Below the pieces are notes generated by a model. The model had not been told where the DNA came from. It did not search any database and saw only the letters and a program-made list of their open reading frames with translations. Positions 38,502 through 47,254 of a stretch of DNA of 64,000 bases are shown here, in pieces. The DNA is from Deltaproteobacteria bacterium (GTDB taxonomy: Bacteria; Myxococcota_A; UBA796; GCA-2862545): contig REDI01000041.1 in assembly GCA_007693595.1 (NCBI GenBank), positions 163,939 to 227,938 of the forward strand, read 5' to 3'. The position numbers were made by a program, and so were the translations under genes. Numbering within the stretch: position 1 is the first letter of the stretch; each line of letters opens with the position of its first letter.

Positions 38502-39104
38502 TCAGCGAGCGGGCCAAGCCCCGACCACCCATGAGACCTTCTCGCCGTCCGAGGCGCGCGTGGCCGTGAGTCGTAGGTTGCCCGTAGTCGAACCCCCGGC
38601 GGTGAGGGTGCCCTCCACCCTCAGGCGCGGGTCGAGTGTCCCCTCGAGGTCGAGGTCCAGGCTTCCCCGCAGGCGCCGGGCATCGATCGAGTGGGTGAAG
38701 CGGGCGCTGCTGGCGTCGCTCGCGCGCAGCTCCGTGTCCCAGCGCTCATCGAGCTGGCCGCCTGGGGTGCGAAGCTCGAGGCGGACCGGCACGAGGAGCT
38801 GGTCGTCGCACACGGGCTCGGCGTAGCCGTCGGTCGCCTCGTTCGAGGTCGTGGACGGCATGGGAGCGCGCTCGGCCCACGCGACGTTGTCGCCGCGCCG
38901 CTGGAGCTGGATCAGCAAGGGGCTCTCTCCTTCACGGGTCGCGAGCTGGGTCGCGTGGACGCCCTCGGCGTATCCCAGCACCTCCTCGGCGGTGAAGCCG
39001 TAGCCGGAGGGGGCGTCGAGGGCGAGGTCGTGCAGGACCTCCTCGCACGGGGAGGTGGACAGCGTGCAGCTTGTCGCGATGAGCATGGCCAGCAAGGGTC
39101 GCAT
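38502..39104 (-). CDS. lipoprotein of unknown function
   Basis: About 200 residues from ATG at 39104 (MRPLLAMLIATSC, lipobox); an ATG at 39122 would add six residues in front of the signal. Two more cysteines (CEEV, VCDDQ) may pair. The mature part looks beta-rich with a sandwich-like C-terminus (SLDLDLEGTLDPRLRVEGTL). I do not recognise it. It precedes the beta-helix/cytochrome pair on the same strand by 132 bp. No clear RBS. Confidence 0.7.
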   Translation of the reverse strand: MRPLLAMLIATSCTLSTSPCEEVLHDLALDAPSGYGFTAEEVLGYAEGVHATQLATREGESPLLIQLQRRGDNVAWAERAPMPSTTSNEATDGYAEPVCDDQLLVPVRLELRTPGGQLDERWDTELRASDASSARFTHSIDARRLRGSLDLDLEGTLDPRLRVEGTLTAGGSTTGNLRLTATRASDGEKVSWVVGAWPAR

Positions 39105-39216
39105 TGTGGACAGGCTATGCAAGAAGGGTGCCGCTTGTGGATAAGCTGCGAGTTTCCGTTGGCCCAGGGTCGATGGACCCGTTCAGGGCCACGAGATCGC
39201 GACACCCATGTCGCGG

Positions 39217-40035
39217 TCAGGGGGTGTCGGGCAGGCGCTTGAACAAGGGATAGGCGAGCTGCGTGGAGTCCCCCTTGTCGGTGGTGCGAAGCTGGAGTCC
39301 TCCTCGGAGCGTCCCTGCCTTGTCGTAGAGGTTGAAGTGGATCTCAGAGGGACGCAGCTCGAGCCGGTCCCACCCGAGCTCCTGCGCCGCGCTGCACAAG
39401 GCGCCACGGGCGGGCGCCGCAGCGTTTCGTGCCCGGACCGTGGTCTCGAGAAATGTACTGGGAACCAGGCGGTTGAGGAGCGCGTCGCTCGCCAAGGGCA
39501 GATCGGCGCACCGGGCTTCACGCAGGGTTCGGCCGAGGACCTGTTCGGCGCGAGACCAGCTCACCCCGAGCCCGCCGGGGAAGTGGAGGGGCTTGTGCGA
39601 GGGGGTGTCGGGCCCCTCCACCACCGCGAGTCGGAGCAAGGTCGTGGATTTGTCGGGGCGGATCACGGCGCGCGCCTCAAGGACAGCCGCTTCGCCCTTC
39701 CAGAGGATCCATGTGGTCGAGAGCGCGTCGAGGCTGGCGGTGTGGGCCCCGCTGCCGTCGAGCAGGCCCCGGAGCTCAGCGGCCGTGGTCTGGGGGGCGG
39801 GCTCGACGTCGAGAGGCAGCGCCGCCACCGGGTCGGCGCCGCTCTGCAATATCTGGCGCACGCTGTCTTCGAGGGTCGATCGCACCGAGGCTAGATCGAG
39901 CTCGATCGGCGCCTCGGCCTCGGTCGGGGCTTGGGCCACCCCGTCATCGGAGTCGGGATCGGCTTCGTAGGGCCATGGGCCCGCCGCTGCCGGTGCGCCG
40001 AGGAGGGAGAGGAGGATGACGGGAAGGTACTTCAT
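39217..40035 (-). CDS. secreted protein of unknown function
   Basis: About 272 residues from ATG at 40035; the frame allows a TTG two codons earlier. A signal peptide (YLPVILLSLLGAPAAAG) is cleaved near residue 18. The mature part is mixed alpha/beta, with two Cys (REARCADLP, RGALCSAAQ) and C-terminal strands (LELRPSEIHFNLYDKAGTLR). No family recognised. It lies 178 bp downstream of the tail-tube/OmpA gene on the same strand, so co-expression is possible. Confidence 0.7.
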   Translation of the reverse strand: MKYLPVILLSLLGAPAAAGPWPYEADPDSDDGVAQAPTEAEAPIELDLASVRSTLEDSVRQILQSGADPVAALPLDVEPAPQTTAAELRGLLDGSGAHTASLDALSTTWILWKGEAAVLEARAVIRPDKSTTLLRLAVVEGPDTPSHKPLHFPGGLGVSWSRAEQVLGRTLREARCADLPLASDALLNRLVPSTFLETTVRARNAAAPARGALCSAAQELGWDRLELRPSEIHFNLYDKAGTLRGGLQLRTTDKGDSTQLAYPLFKRLPDTP

Positions 40036-40212
40036 CGCCAACTACAATACCTCTGTCGGCGTTCGACTTCCCGCGATGGGCTCTTTGGCCGTCGCAGCGT
40101 TGGTTGAAGGCGCGCACTCGGCCTGTTCGACGCGAACGTGCCCCAGGAGGGGATCCGGGGCGACGACCGAGGGCCTCTAGGTGCTGGACGCGGGACCGTG
40201 AAGGTCGAACCC

Positions 40213-41130
40213 TTAGGGTCCCTTGGGCTTGGAGCCTGGGTCCTTGCGGTCCTTCTTGAGGTCGCGGCCCCGGTCTTCCCAGGGGGAGGTAAAGAACTCC
40301 GACCGACGGTTCGAGGCTCGGCCGGCGGCGTTGAGGTTGCTCGCGATCGGGAACTGGTACGAGAAGCCGGCCGCGACATAGACCGTGTTCAGACCATCCG
40401 CCTCGGCGCGCTTCTTCATCTCGCGGGCGGTCGCCTGCGCCCGCTTCTCGGAGAGGCTGAGGTTGTAGGCATAGCTCCCCATGGTGCAGGTGTGGGCGTC
40501 GATCCAGATCTTCTCGGGGGGAGGGTCCTGCTCTTTGACGGACTCGTGCAGCTTGTCGCACGCCTCGCTGCCCTCGGGCTCCTTCATCTGGTCGGAGTCG
40601 AACTCGAAGGGCACGTCGGCGGTGGCCAAGGGCACGTTGGGCTCGGGCTCGAAGGGCGGCTCGGGCTCGGGCGCTTCAGGAGGGCCGGCGTTGTCGAAAT
40701 ACAGCTCGTCGAAGGCGAGCTCGAGGGTCTCGACGGCGAGGCCTGAGCTGCCGCTGTCGAGGGAGGGGCCTTCCCACGAGACGGGCCAGAGCTGGTGGAA
40801 GGTGTAGCGACGGATCTCTTGCCCCGCGTTGTCGCGTACGATGATGGCGCCGGAGTCCTCGGGGCGGGTGTCGAACTCGTCGAGCATGTAGCGATCGCGC
40901 CAAGCGGCGAGCTGGGTGCTCGCGCTGGTCGCGTACTTGAGCGTGATGTTGTCGAAGGAGGAGCCGCCGACGAGCTTGTGGGTGGCTCCGTTGAAGCCGC
41001 CTTCTTGGACCTCGAAGACCTCAGACTTGGTCTTCAGTCCGCTAAACTCGAGGAAGTGGGCGATCTCGACGCCGTCGATTTCGAGGGTGAAGTAGTAGTT
41101 TCCATAAGGATCAAGATCTTCAGCTGCCAT
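40213..41130 (-). CDS. phage-tail-tube (gp19/eCIS) domain fused to OmpA-like domain
   Basis: A 305-residue fusion. Residues 1-145 match the T4 gp19-like tail tube family: DPYGNYYFTLEIDGVEIAHF, EFSGLKTKSEVFEVQEGG, NITLKYATSASTQLAAWRDR, and RYTFHQLWPVSWEGPSLDSG with GLAVETLELAFDEL. That family forms the inner tube of contractile tails, type VI-like and eCIS particles. A Pro/Glu-rich linker (PPEAPEPEPPFEPEPN, about 151-166) leads to an OmpA-like domain (172-285): IWIDAHTCTMGSYAYNLSLS, EKRAQATAREMKKRAEADGL, IASNLNAAGRASNRRSEF. The usual peptidoglycan Asp in HTD is Cys. There is no signal peptide. No sheath, baseplate or AAA gene is in view. It could be an orphan tube-end protein or an injected effector. 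Confidence 0.85.
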   Translation of the reverse strand: MAAEDLDPYGNYYFTLEIDGVEIAHFLEFSGLKTKSEVFEVQEGGFNGATHKLVGGSSFDNITLKYATSASTQLAAWRDRYMLDEFDTRPEDSGAIIVRDNAGQEIRRYTFHQLWPVSWEGPSLDSGSSGLAVETLELAFDELYFDNAGPPEAPEPEPPFEPEPNVPLATADVPFEFDSDQMKEPEGSEACDKLHESVKEQDPPPEKIWIDAHTCTMGSYAYNLSLSEKRAQATAREMKKRAEADGLNTVYVAAGFSYQFPIASNLNAAGRASNRRSEFFTSPWEDRGRDLKKDRKDPGSKPKGP

Positions 41131-41251
41131 AGTTGCACCCGGGGATAGAGCGGGCGGCCAATGGGCCGCACAGAGAGGGTCGATGCAGAGACAAGCCCCA
41201 CGCGGATAGTTTAGCCTGTGCGTGGCCGTTCGTCTGCACCCAACCTGGGTG

Positions 41252-41281
41252 GGGGCCTTGTGAGGCCCCGCCGAGGGGCTT
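41252..41281 (+). promoter_or_regulatory. two mutually exclusive hairpins before the SDR gene
   Basis: GGGGCCT (41252-41258) pairs with AGGCCCC (41263-41269) around TGTG. The same AGGCCCC can instead pair with GGGGCTT (41275-41281, one G-U) around GCCGA. Both stems are 7 bp. The overlap resembles an attenuator, but no T-run or leader peptide is evident. Confidence 0.35.
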
Positions 41282-41318
41282 AGGGACGCGAATCATGAGG
41301 GATCGAGGAGACACAGAG

Positions 41319-42083
41319 ATGGCACGACTTCAGGGACGGGTGGCGCTGGTCACCGGGGCGAGCCGAGGGATTGGCGAGGCGATCGCTCGCGCGATGGCAG
41401 CCGAGGGGGCCTCGGTGGTGATCACGAGCCGAAGACAAGAAGGGCTCGACGCCGCAGCTCTCCGGATCCGCGCTGAGGTCGCTGGGGCGAAGGTCTGGCC
41501 GAAGGCCTGTCATGTCGGAAGGTCATCCGATCGCGAGTCTCTGATGACCTGGATCGATCACGAGGTGGGCCGGGTAGACATCCTGGTCAATAATGCAGGG
41601 ACGAATGTTCACTTCGGTCCTATGCTCGAGGTGACCGAGGCGGCTTGGGACAAGACGTTCGAGGTCAACCTCAAGGGGCCTTGGGAGCTCTCTCGCGCGG
41701 TGGCTCAGCGGCTCATCGCGGCGGATCAGGGCGGGAGCATCCTCAACGTAAGCAGCGTCTTGGGGCGCGGAGCGTCGCCTCTGCAAGGCGTCTATGGCAT
41801 GACGAAGGCCGCGCTCATCTCCATGACCCAGACGCTCGCGCTGGAGTGGGGCGGGGCGGGGATCCGGGTCAACGCCCTGGCGCCGGGCCTGATCGACACG
41901 CGCCTCTCGGCTGCCCTCACCTCCAGTCCTGAGCTTACATCCCGATTTCTTCAGCGGGCAGGCGTGTCGCGCGTGGGTCAACCCGGGGATCTGGCCGGGG
42001 CGGCCGTCTTCCTCGCCAGCGATGAAGCGGCCTACATCACCGGCACCACCCTCGACGTCGACGGGGGCTATACGGTGGGCTGA
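41319..42083 (+). CDS. SDR family oxidoreductase
   Basis: About 254 residues from ATG at 41319; GAGGAG at 41305-41310 lies eight bases upstream, so the longer frame from 41133 is not used. TGASRGIG binds NAD(P), NNAG stabilises the fold, and the catalytic Ser-Tyr-Lys appear as NVSSVLGRG and VYGMTKAAL. The C-terminal YITGTTLDVDGGY is typical of FabG-like classical SDRs. Substrate is unknown; a 3-oxoacyl or 3-hydroxyacyl substrate would fit the lipid genes elsewhere in the window. Confidence 0.92.
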   Translation: MARLQGRVALVTGASRGIGEAIARAMAAEGASVVITSRRQEGLDAAALRIRAEVAGAKVWPKACHVGRSSDRESLMTWIDHEVGRVDILVNNAGTNVHFGPMLEVTEAAWDKTFEVNLKGPWELSRAVAQRLIAADQGGSILNVSSVLGRGASPLQGVYGMTKAALISMTQTLALEWGGAGIRVNALAPGLIDTRLSAALTSSPELTSRFLQRAGVSRVGQPGDLAGAAVFLASDEAAYITGTTLDVDGGYTVG

Positions 42084-42090
42084 TCGTGAC

Positions 42091-44301
42091 TCAGAGCCCC
42101 AGGGCGTCGAGGAGGGCCAGGACCAGCGTCTCGCGGTCGACCGCGTCGTCGATGGCCTCGATGGGAAAGCCCGCCCAGATCACGGGCGCGTCGAGGCGGC
42201 GCGTGATGGCGCCGCCGCCCGTCCCGCCCGCGTAGGCGATGGCGGTTCGGGCGTCTCCGACGGGCTCGATCAGGTCGGGGTAGTAGACCAGCATGTGGCC
42301 CGGAAGGAGGAAGGACATGTCGTCGAGGAGGGCGAAGCGAGCCTCGGCGGGCTCGATCATGTAGGTCTCGGAGCTGTCGGCGAGGTACCTGCCCCCCAGA
42401 ACCTCGCGCAGGAAGGCGATGTCTTGCGCGTCCCCGAAGGCCTCGAGGTCCCAGCCGATCTCGGATCCGCTGGCGATGAAGGCGCCTCCAGCTTCGACGT
42501 AGGCGCGGACGATCTGCTGTTCCTGGGGGGTGAAGGTGACGTGCTCGGTGGACTCCTCGCCCAGCAGCCAGAGCACGCCGTCGTAGTCTTCGAGCAGGAT
42601 CTCGCCGTCGATCACCGCGCGGTTGCTCGCCGTGTCGACGTGGTAGCCGCGCGCCGCCTCGACCGTGCGGCTCACGAAGTCGTGCCCCGCGCCGAGGGGG
42701 TTCTCGCGCTGCTGGGTGAACCAGCGCTCGTAGCCGTCGACGACGAGGAGGCGCGGCCCTGGGCCTCGGCGTATGGCGAAGGTGGTGGAGGGGTCGCTTC
42801 GGCGCTCCCCAGCCACGGCGATCAGCCGAAGGTGCACCGGGTGTGTGCTCGTGTGGCGGATCGTGAACGCCTCGTCGCGGACCTCGAAGGCCTGGGCGCG
42901 AGACCAGGTGGCTCCGTCGGGGGAGATCCAGGCCTCGAGGTGGTCGGTGCGACCCAGGGAGTCCACGGTCAAGGTCGTGGTGTTGCCCGACGAGACCATG
43001 GTTCGGGGTCTTGGGATGTCGGGCCGGGCGGGGCCGGAGCGCCAGTCTTGGGCGAAGATCCCGATGATGGCGTCGTGAACGGCGCGGGTGGAGGAGGCGT
43101 CGGACACGTCGTTGGTCAGGATGGCGATGGCGTAGCGGTGCCCGTCGTGGCGGTGATGAAGGATGCCGCTGGTGGCGATGGTGTCGCGGAGCGTGCCGGT
43201 CTTGCCCAGGAATCGACGCGCGGTGTCGGGGTGGTTCAGGCGCCCGGCGAGCGTTCCGTCGCCGCTGGCGACCGCGAGGCTTCGGACAAAGGCGCCGTAG
43301 CTGGGGCTGGCGTCGAGGGACTGCAAGAGCTCGGCGACCAGACGGGCCGTGACCCGGTTGCTGTGGGAGAGCCCCGAGCCGTCGAAGAGCGCGAAGGAGG
43401 AGGTGTCGAGGCCCTGATCGGCGAGCCAGCCGGCCATCGCGGCCTCGCCCCCTGCGTAGGTGCTCTGGCCTTGGAGGTGGTAGCCGAGGTGCCGGCTGAG
43501 CAGATCGGTGAGCTCGTTGTGGCTGATCCGGTTGATGGGGGCCGAGACGGCCTCGAGGCTGCTGCCTCGCCAGGTGTGCAGGAGGCTGCCGGCGCTGGGG
43601 CGCTCGAAGCCGGGCTCGGGGGCGTTCGCGCCGTGGACCGTGATCCCCCTGCGGGTCAAGGCCTCGCGCAGCGCGGTCGCCGCGGCGTCTCGGTGGGGCA
43701 CGACGCCGTAGGTTCCGAAGCGGTGTGGTTCGTAGACGTACTCGCCGCGCACGACGAGGTCTCCTGTGATGGTGCGCACCCCGGCCCGATGAAGGGCGGC
43801 GGCGATGCGATCGGCGGGGACGTCGGGATCGCGGTGCATCCAAGAGGACCAGGTCCCGTCGTGCTCGCCGATGACGATCAGGTCCCCACCCAGGGTTGCG
43901 CCGGACGGGGGCGCGGTTCCCCAGACCTCGACCTCGGGTCGATGGTCGACGCCGAGCAGCTCGAGTGAGGCCGCCGTGGTGAAGAGCTTGGCGTTGCTGG
44001 CGGGCTTGAGCGGTCGGTCTGGATCGCGGGTGTAGAGGATCTGACCGTTCTCGAGGTCGATCACGTGGACGCCGTACGTCTCGGGGTCGAGGTCGAGGAA
44101 GGCGTCGACAGCGTCGGTGATCGCGGCGATGGCTTGGCCGGAGAGGAAGCTTGGGGGCGCGGTGGGCGGGTGCTGGTCTTGGCTCTCGGAGGAGTGATCG
44201 GACCAAGAGGGGGTGTGGCTCCGCTCGGAGCTGTGGCTCTGCGCGTCGCCGTCGGGGGGGCCGCAGGAGAGCAAGAGCGCGAGTGGGAGAGTGCGAATCA
44301 C
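42091..44301 (-). CDS. PBP4-type D-Ala-D-Ala carboxypeptidase with extra C-terminal domains
   Basis: A 736-residue protein starting at GTG with lipoprotein-like signal ([11 protein letters not shown]). A Ser/His-rich linker to residue 50 is followed by the S13 peptidase: SNAK (Ser102-Lys105), SHN (260-262), [13 protein letters not shown] (306-318) and KTG (367-369), so all active-site motifs are present. From about 430 on there is an extension: an Ig-like stretch ([23 protein letters not shown]) and an alpha/beta domain ([45 protein letters not shown]) that resembles a ThuA/glutaminase-like fold. E. coli PBP4 has no such tail. It converges with the SDR gene seven bases away. Confidence 0.85.
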   Translation of the reverse strand: MIRTLPLALLLSCGPPDGDAQSHSSERSHTPSWSDHSSESQDQHPPTAPPSFLSGQAIAAITDAVDAFLDLDPETYGVHVIDLENGQILYTRDPDRPLKPASNAKLFTTAASLELLGVDHRPEVEVWGTAPPSGATLGGDLIVIGEHDGTWSSWMHRDPDVPADRIAAALHRAGVRTITGDLVVRGEYVYEPHRFGTYGVVPHRDAAATALREALTRRGITVHGANAPEPGFERPSAGSLLHTWRGSSLEAVSAPINRISHNELTDLLSRHLGYHLQGQSTYAGGEAAMAGWLADQGLDTSSFALFDGSGLSHSNRVTARLVAELLQSLDASPSYGAFVRSLAVASGDGTLAGRLNHPDTARRFLGKTGTLRDTIATSGILHHRHDGHRYAIAILTNDVSDASSTRAVHDAIIGIFAQDWRSGPARPDIPRPRTMVSSGNTTTLTVDSLGRTDHLEAWISPDGATWSRAQAFEVRDEAFTIRHTSTHPVHLRLIAVAGERRSDPSTTFAIRRGPGPRLLVVDGYERWFTQQRENPLGAGHDFVSRTVEAARGYHVDTASNRAVIDGEILLEDYDGVLWLLGEESTEHVTFTPQEQQIVRAYVEAGGAFIASGSEIGWDLEAFGDAQDIAFLREVLGGRYLADSSETYMIEPAEARFALLDDMSFLLPGHMLVYYPDLIEPVGDARTAIAYAGGTGGGAITRRLDAPVIWAGFPIEAIDDAVDRETLVLALLDALGL

Positions 44302-44350
44302 CGCTACCCCCTACCTTGGCTGGCGCGTGGCATCCAAGCGTGCATCTTCC

Positions 44351-44379
44351 TTGACGTAGGGCTGACAGCCTGTCATCGT
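44351..44379 (+). promoter_or_regulatory. possible promoter with a short inverted repeat
   Basis: TTGACG (5/6 to -35) lies at 44351-44356, and a 17-bp spacer later CATCGT (3/6). Inside the spacer and -10 is TGACA-GCC-TGTCA (44363-44375), a perfect 5-bp inverted repeat. It lies 16 bases upstream of the Asp-rich lipoprotein ATG. Confidence 0.3.
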
Positions 44380-44394
44380 AGCGTCACGGAGGTG

Positions 44395-45081
44395 ATGGTG
44401 GTGTGCCGGCTGGTCGTCTGGACGTGGATCGTTCTCGGGTCTTGCGGGGGCGAGATCCTTCTGGATCCACCAAGCGAGGTTGGGAGTTCCTCGGATGCAG
44501 ACGCCGACTCCGACGCGGACGCGGACTCCGACGCGGACTCCGACGCGGACGCGGACTCCGACGCGGACGCCGACTCCGACGCCGATGCGGACACGGACTC
44601 CGACACCGACGCGGACACCGACGCGGACACCGACACCGACACCGATCCGTCGGTCTGCGTGGACGAGCCGGTTCTGGTCGGGGGGGCGTGTCCCGACGCG
44701 TGCACGGGCGGATGCCCCGACGAGCTCACCTGCCGGATTTCGTGCGGGGGAGGGGCTTGCAGCAATACGACGCTCGCCTGTCCCGAGGAGATGAACTGTG
44801 AGGTGGACTGCTCGGGGATCAACGCCTGCTCCGGCGTCGAGGTCGTCTGTCCCGAGACCGGAGGGTGCGATGTGGACTGCCCAGGGATCAACGCCTGCTC
44901 CAATATCCAAGTCACCTGCCCCGAGACGGTGGGCTGCGGGGTTGTCTGCGGAGGCTTGAACGCCTGCGTAGGAGGCGAGGTCACCTGTGGCGCCAAGGCC
45001 TGCGAGGCGAGCTGCCCTGGTGCGTCCTCCTCGATCGAGGTGGTGTGTGGCGAGAGCTGTGACTGTAGCGGCGGCTGCTGA
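44395..45081 (+). CDS. lipoprotein with Asp-rich stalk and Cys-rich repeat head
   Basis: About 228 residues from ATG at 44395; GTG at 44398 or 44401 suits the GGAGG at 44388-44392 better. The signal is hydrophobic and ends in LGSC (lipobox). Residues about 33-84 alternate Asp with Ala, Ser or Thr ([12 protein letters not shown]), an extended acidic stalk likely to bind cations. The rest has repeats of about 30 residues with regular cysteines ([40 protein letters not shown]), a disulfide-rich head. I know similar stalk-and-head lipoproteins in myxobacteria, but not their function. Confidence 0.8.
   Translation: MVVCRLVVWTWIVLGSCGGEILLDPPSEVGSSSDADADSDADADSDADSDADADSDADADSDADADTDSDTDADTDADTDTDTDPSVCVDEPVLVGGACPDACTGGCPDELTCRISCGGGACSNTTLACPEEMNCEVDCSGINACSGVEVVCPETGGCDVDCPGINACSNIQVTCPETVGCGVVCGGLNACVGGEVTCGAKACEASCPGASSSIEVVCGESCDCSGGC
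44494..44646 (+). repeat. GAC-rich minisatellite encoding the Asp stalk
   Basis: A 153-base run of GAC codons alternating with GCG, TCC or ACC (for example GACGCGGACTCC), in the coding frame. Such tracts vary in length by slippage, keeping frame in multiples of six. Confidence 0.85.
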
Positions 45082-45175
45082 GGGGAGCGCCTCCGATGGG
45101 CGACGCCGTGGGCGCGCGGATCGGTTAGGTTGGGTGACGGTCTGGTGACGGGCCATTCATCCGATTGGGTTTTCG

Positions 45176-46468
45176 ATGCGACACGCTACGGTTCTCTCCT
45201 TGCTTCTGACCTCTGGCTGCGTCGAGTGGTCGATCGAGCGCGAGGCGCGCCTGATCAATGCCGACGGCGTGATCAACGAATGTGAGCCGACCATCGGCAT
45301 TCCGACCAATGTCTTTAACCTGGGCGTCTCGCCTGAGGTTGAGCCGCATGCGGACCGATTTGGTACCGAGGCTCCCGATCCCTTCGCCGTGCACCTGGGC
45401 TGGCCTTCTTCGGATCCCAGCACCTCCATCTCCTTTGTATGGCGAACCGATGTCGACACGATGGCGAGCGCGGTCGAGCTCTGGAGCCGCGAGGACCGGG
45501 TCATGCGCTTTGAGGGTGCGAGCTTTCGGTTTGGGGGCCCCCGTGACACCCAGGGCGAGCATCGGGTGCACGAGTTCAAGATCTGCAGCGGCCTGCAGCC
45601 CGACACGGAGTACCACTACCGGGTAGGCGGCGAGGGCCACTGGTCCGAGATCCGCTCCTTTCGAACGCCCCCGCCACCAGGCACCTTCGACTCCTTCCGG
45701 GTCGCCTTCATGGGGGACTCGCGCGAGGGCTACGAGATCTGGGGCGAGGTCGCCCGGCAAGCCGATGCCCACGATCCAGACTTCTTCGTCTTCACCGGCG
45801 ACATGGTGCAGACCGGCTCCATGCAGGACGAGTGGGATGAGTGGTTCACCCAGGCCGAAGAGGTCCTCTCGCGCAAGGTCGTCGTGCCGGCCCACGGGAA
45901 CCACGAGCTCCTGGCGGTTCACTACTTCGCGAACTGGTCCCTTCCAAATAACGAGCAGTGGTTCCACTACCGATATGGCGATCTGGTGCTGGTCAGCCTG
46001 AACGACACCGTCCACGAGATGGCACATCGCGAGACGGATCAGGTCGAGTACCTCGATCAGGTCTGGGGCCAGGCACCCTCCGACGCCTGGAAGATCTCGA
46101 CCCACCACCACTCCATCTACGCCTCGTGCTCGCGCCACGGCTCGGCCTACCGCCTCCGTGCCCAGTGGGAGCCCACCTACGATCAGCATCAGCCGCAGAT
46201 GGTGGTGGCGGGGCACAACCACACCTATGAGCGGAGCGTTCCGATCCGCGATGGGGTCGCCGCCTCACCTGGTGAGGGCACGATCTACCTCGTCACGGGG
46301 GGCGCAGGCGCGCCGCTGTACCGAGGCCAGGACGAGAGCTGGTTCAACGAGGTCTTCAACGCGACCGAGCACTACGTGATCGCAGACTTCGGGCCCGATC
46401 AGATCGACGTGGTGGTCCGCGATCTGACCGGCCAGGTGATCGACAGCTTCGTGGTCCCCAGGTCGTAG
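45176..46468 (+). CDS. purple acid phosphatase-like metallophosphoesterase lipoprotein
   Basis: A 430-residue protein with a lipoprotein signal (HATVLSLLLTSGC). A fibronectin-III-like N-terminal domain (HLGWPSSDPSTSISFVWRTD, LQPDTEYHYRVGG) precedes the calcineurin-like catalytic domain: FMGDSREG, FTGDMVQTG, HGNHELLA, STHHHSIYASC and GHNHTYERSV. The usual Asp before GD...Y is replaced in part (GDSRE). It should hydrolyse phosphate monoesters or diesters outside the cytoplasm. It is convergent with the small membrane protein gene. Substrate unknown. Confidence 0.9.
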   Translation: MRHATVLSLLLTSGCVEWSIEREARLINADGVINECEPTIGIPTNVFNLGVSPEVEPHADRFGTEAPDPFAVHLGWPSSDPSTSISFVWRTDVDTMASAVELWSREDRVMRFEGASFRFGGPRDTQGEHRVHEFKICSGLQPDTEYHYRVGGEGHWSEIRSFRTPPPPGTFDSFRVAFMGDSREGYEIWGEVARQADAHDPDFFVFTGDMVQTGSMQDEWDEWFTQAEEVLSRKVVVPAHGNHELLAVHYFANWSLPNNEQWFHYRYGDLVLVSLNDTVHEMAHRETDQVEYLDQVWGQAPSDAWKISTHHHSIYASCSRHGSAYRLRAQWEPTYDQHQPQMVVAGHNHTYERSVPIRDGVAASPGEGTIYLVTGGAGAPLYRGQDESWFNEVFNATEHYVIADFGPDQIDVVVRDLTGQVIDSFVVPRS

Positions 46469-46493
46469 GCCGCGGGGCATGGCCCGGGCGCGG

Positions 46494-46940
46494 TCACCAC
46501 GCGGGATGGGCGGCTGCGGCGACCCACAAGCCCATGCCGGCTGTCACGGCGCCGACGACGACGCTGCAGAGCAGCATGATCCACGACAGCCTCCGGACCG
46601 CGGGGTGGTGCCCGCCGAGCCTCAGGCTGAGGGCCCCGCCGACGGCCAAGGCCATCACGAGGAGCGCCAAGTGCTCCTTGGACTCGAAGAGGGCGGTGGC
46701 GCTGGGGTCGTCGAAGAGCAGTCTTGGCTTGATGCCTTGGCGGTAGCCAGGGTAGAGCCACCAGCCGATCAGAAAGGTTGCAAGGACGCCCGCCGCGCCG
46801 AGGTCGGCCGTCCGCGCGGTCCACACGCTGATCCCTCGGCGGAGGCGAAGGGTGACGATCGGATGGATCAGCAAGACGAGCGAGAGCACGGCGAGCAGGC
46901 CGTGCAGCCGGCTGCAAAGGGCGAAGATCTCGGCCGTCAT
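46494..46940 (-). CDS. four-helix membrane protein of the giant-protein operon
   Basis: About 148 residues from ATG at 46940. Four hydrophobic helices: LHGLLAVLSLVLLIHPIVTL, LGAAGVLATFLIGWWLYPGY, LALLVMALAVGGALSLRLGG and SWIMLLCSVVVGAVTAGMGL. Histidines in or near helices (LHG, LIHP, SKEHLA, GGHHP) could ligate haem, as in small cytochrome b561- or DUF2231-like proteins; this is a guess. The ATG overlaps the preceding stop (ATGA), the last of three such couplings. Family unknown. Confidence 0.8.
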   Translation of the reverse strand: MTAEIFALCSRLHGLLAVLSLVLLIHPIVTLRLRRGISVWTARTADLGAAGVLATFLIGWWLYPGYRQGIKPRLLFDDPSATALFESKEHLALLVMALAVGGALSLRLGGHHPAVRRLSWIMLLCSVVVGAVTAGMGLWVAAAAHPAW

Positions 46941-47254
46941 GGAACCAGCACCGCGAGGGTGACCAAGACGAAGACGAGCAGCGGGAGAAACCACGCGGCG
47001 TGGCGGAGGAGAGCCTCGGCGAGGCGCTCGGGGAGGAGGGCGCCGATCGCGCCGGCGGTGGCGGCGTGGACCAGCGCCGCGTAGATCCTCCACGAGAAGG
47101 GGATCCTTGGCTGCGCGAGCACGTCGCGAGGGTCGGCCTCTCCCCCGAGCGCTTGCCAGAGCCGTAGGGTGATGTAGGAGCCTGCCAAGGCCGTCGCAGC
47201 GAAGAGCACGATGGCGCCCGCGCGGGGACTCTGACCGATCCAAGGGCCCTTCAC
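46937..47254 (-). CDS. small membrane protein of the giant-protein operon
   Basis: About 105 residues from GTG at 47254, overlapping the radical SAM stop by four bases (GTGA). There are about three hydrophobic helices: AGAIVLFAATALAGSYITLR, RIYAALVHAATAGAIGALLP and AAWFLPLLVFVLVTLAVLVP. I do not recognise it. The strict overlaps on both sides suggest it works with the radical SAM protein and the four-helix protein. Confidence 0.75.
   Translation of the reverse strand: MKGPWIGQSPRAGAIVLFAATALAGSYITLRLWQALGGEADPRDVLAQPRIPFSWRIYAALVHAATAGAIGALLPERLAEALLRHAAWFLPLLVFVLVTLAVLVP

Noticed and set aside
39104..39144. Two DnaA-box-like sites (TTGTGGACA and TGTGGATAA, the second a perfect TTATCCACA on the minus strand)
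   Set aside because: No dnaA, dnaN, gidA, AT-rich unwinding stretch or box cluster is nearby, so an origin is not supported; one or two matches can occur by chance.
42068..44206. A 712-codon minus-strand frame inside the PBP4-type gene
   Set aside because: Its translation is Arg/Pro-rich noise; the overlapping 736-codon frame has all the S13 motifs.
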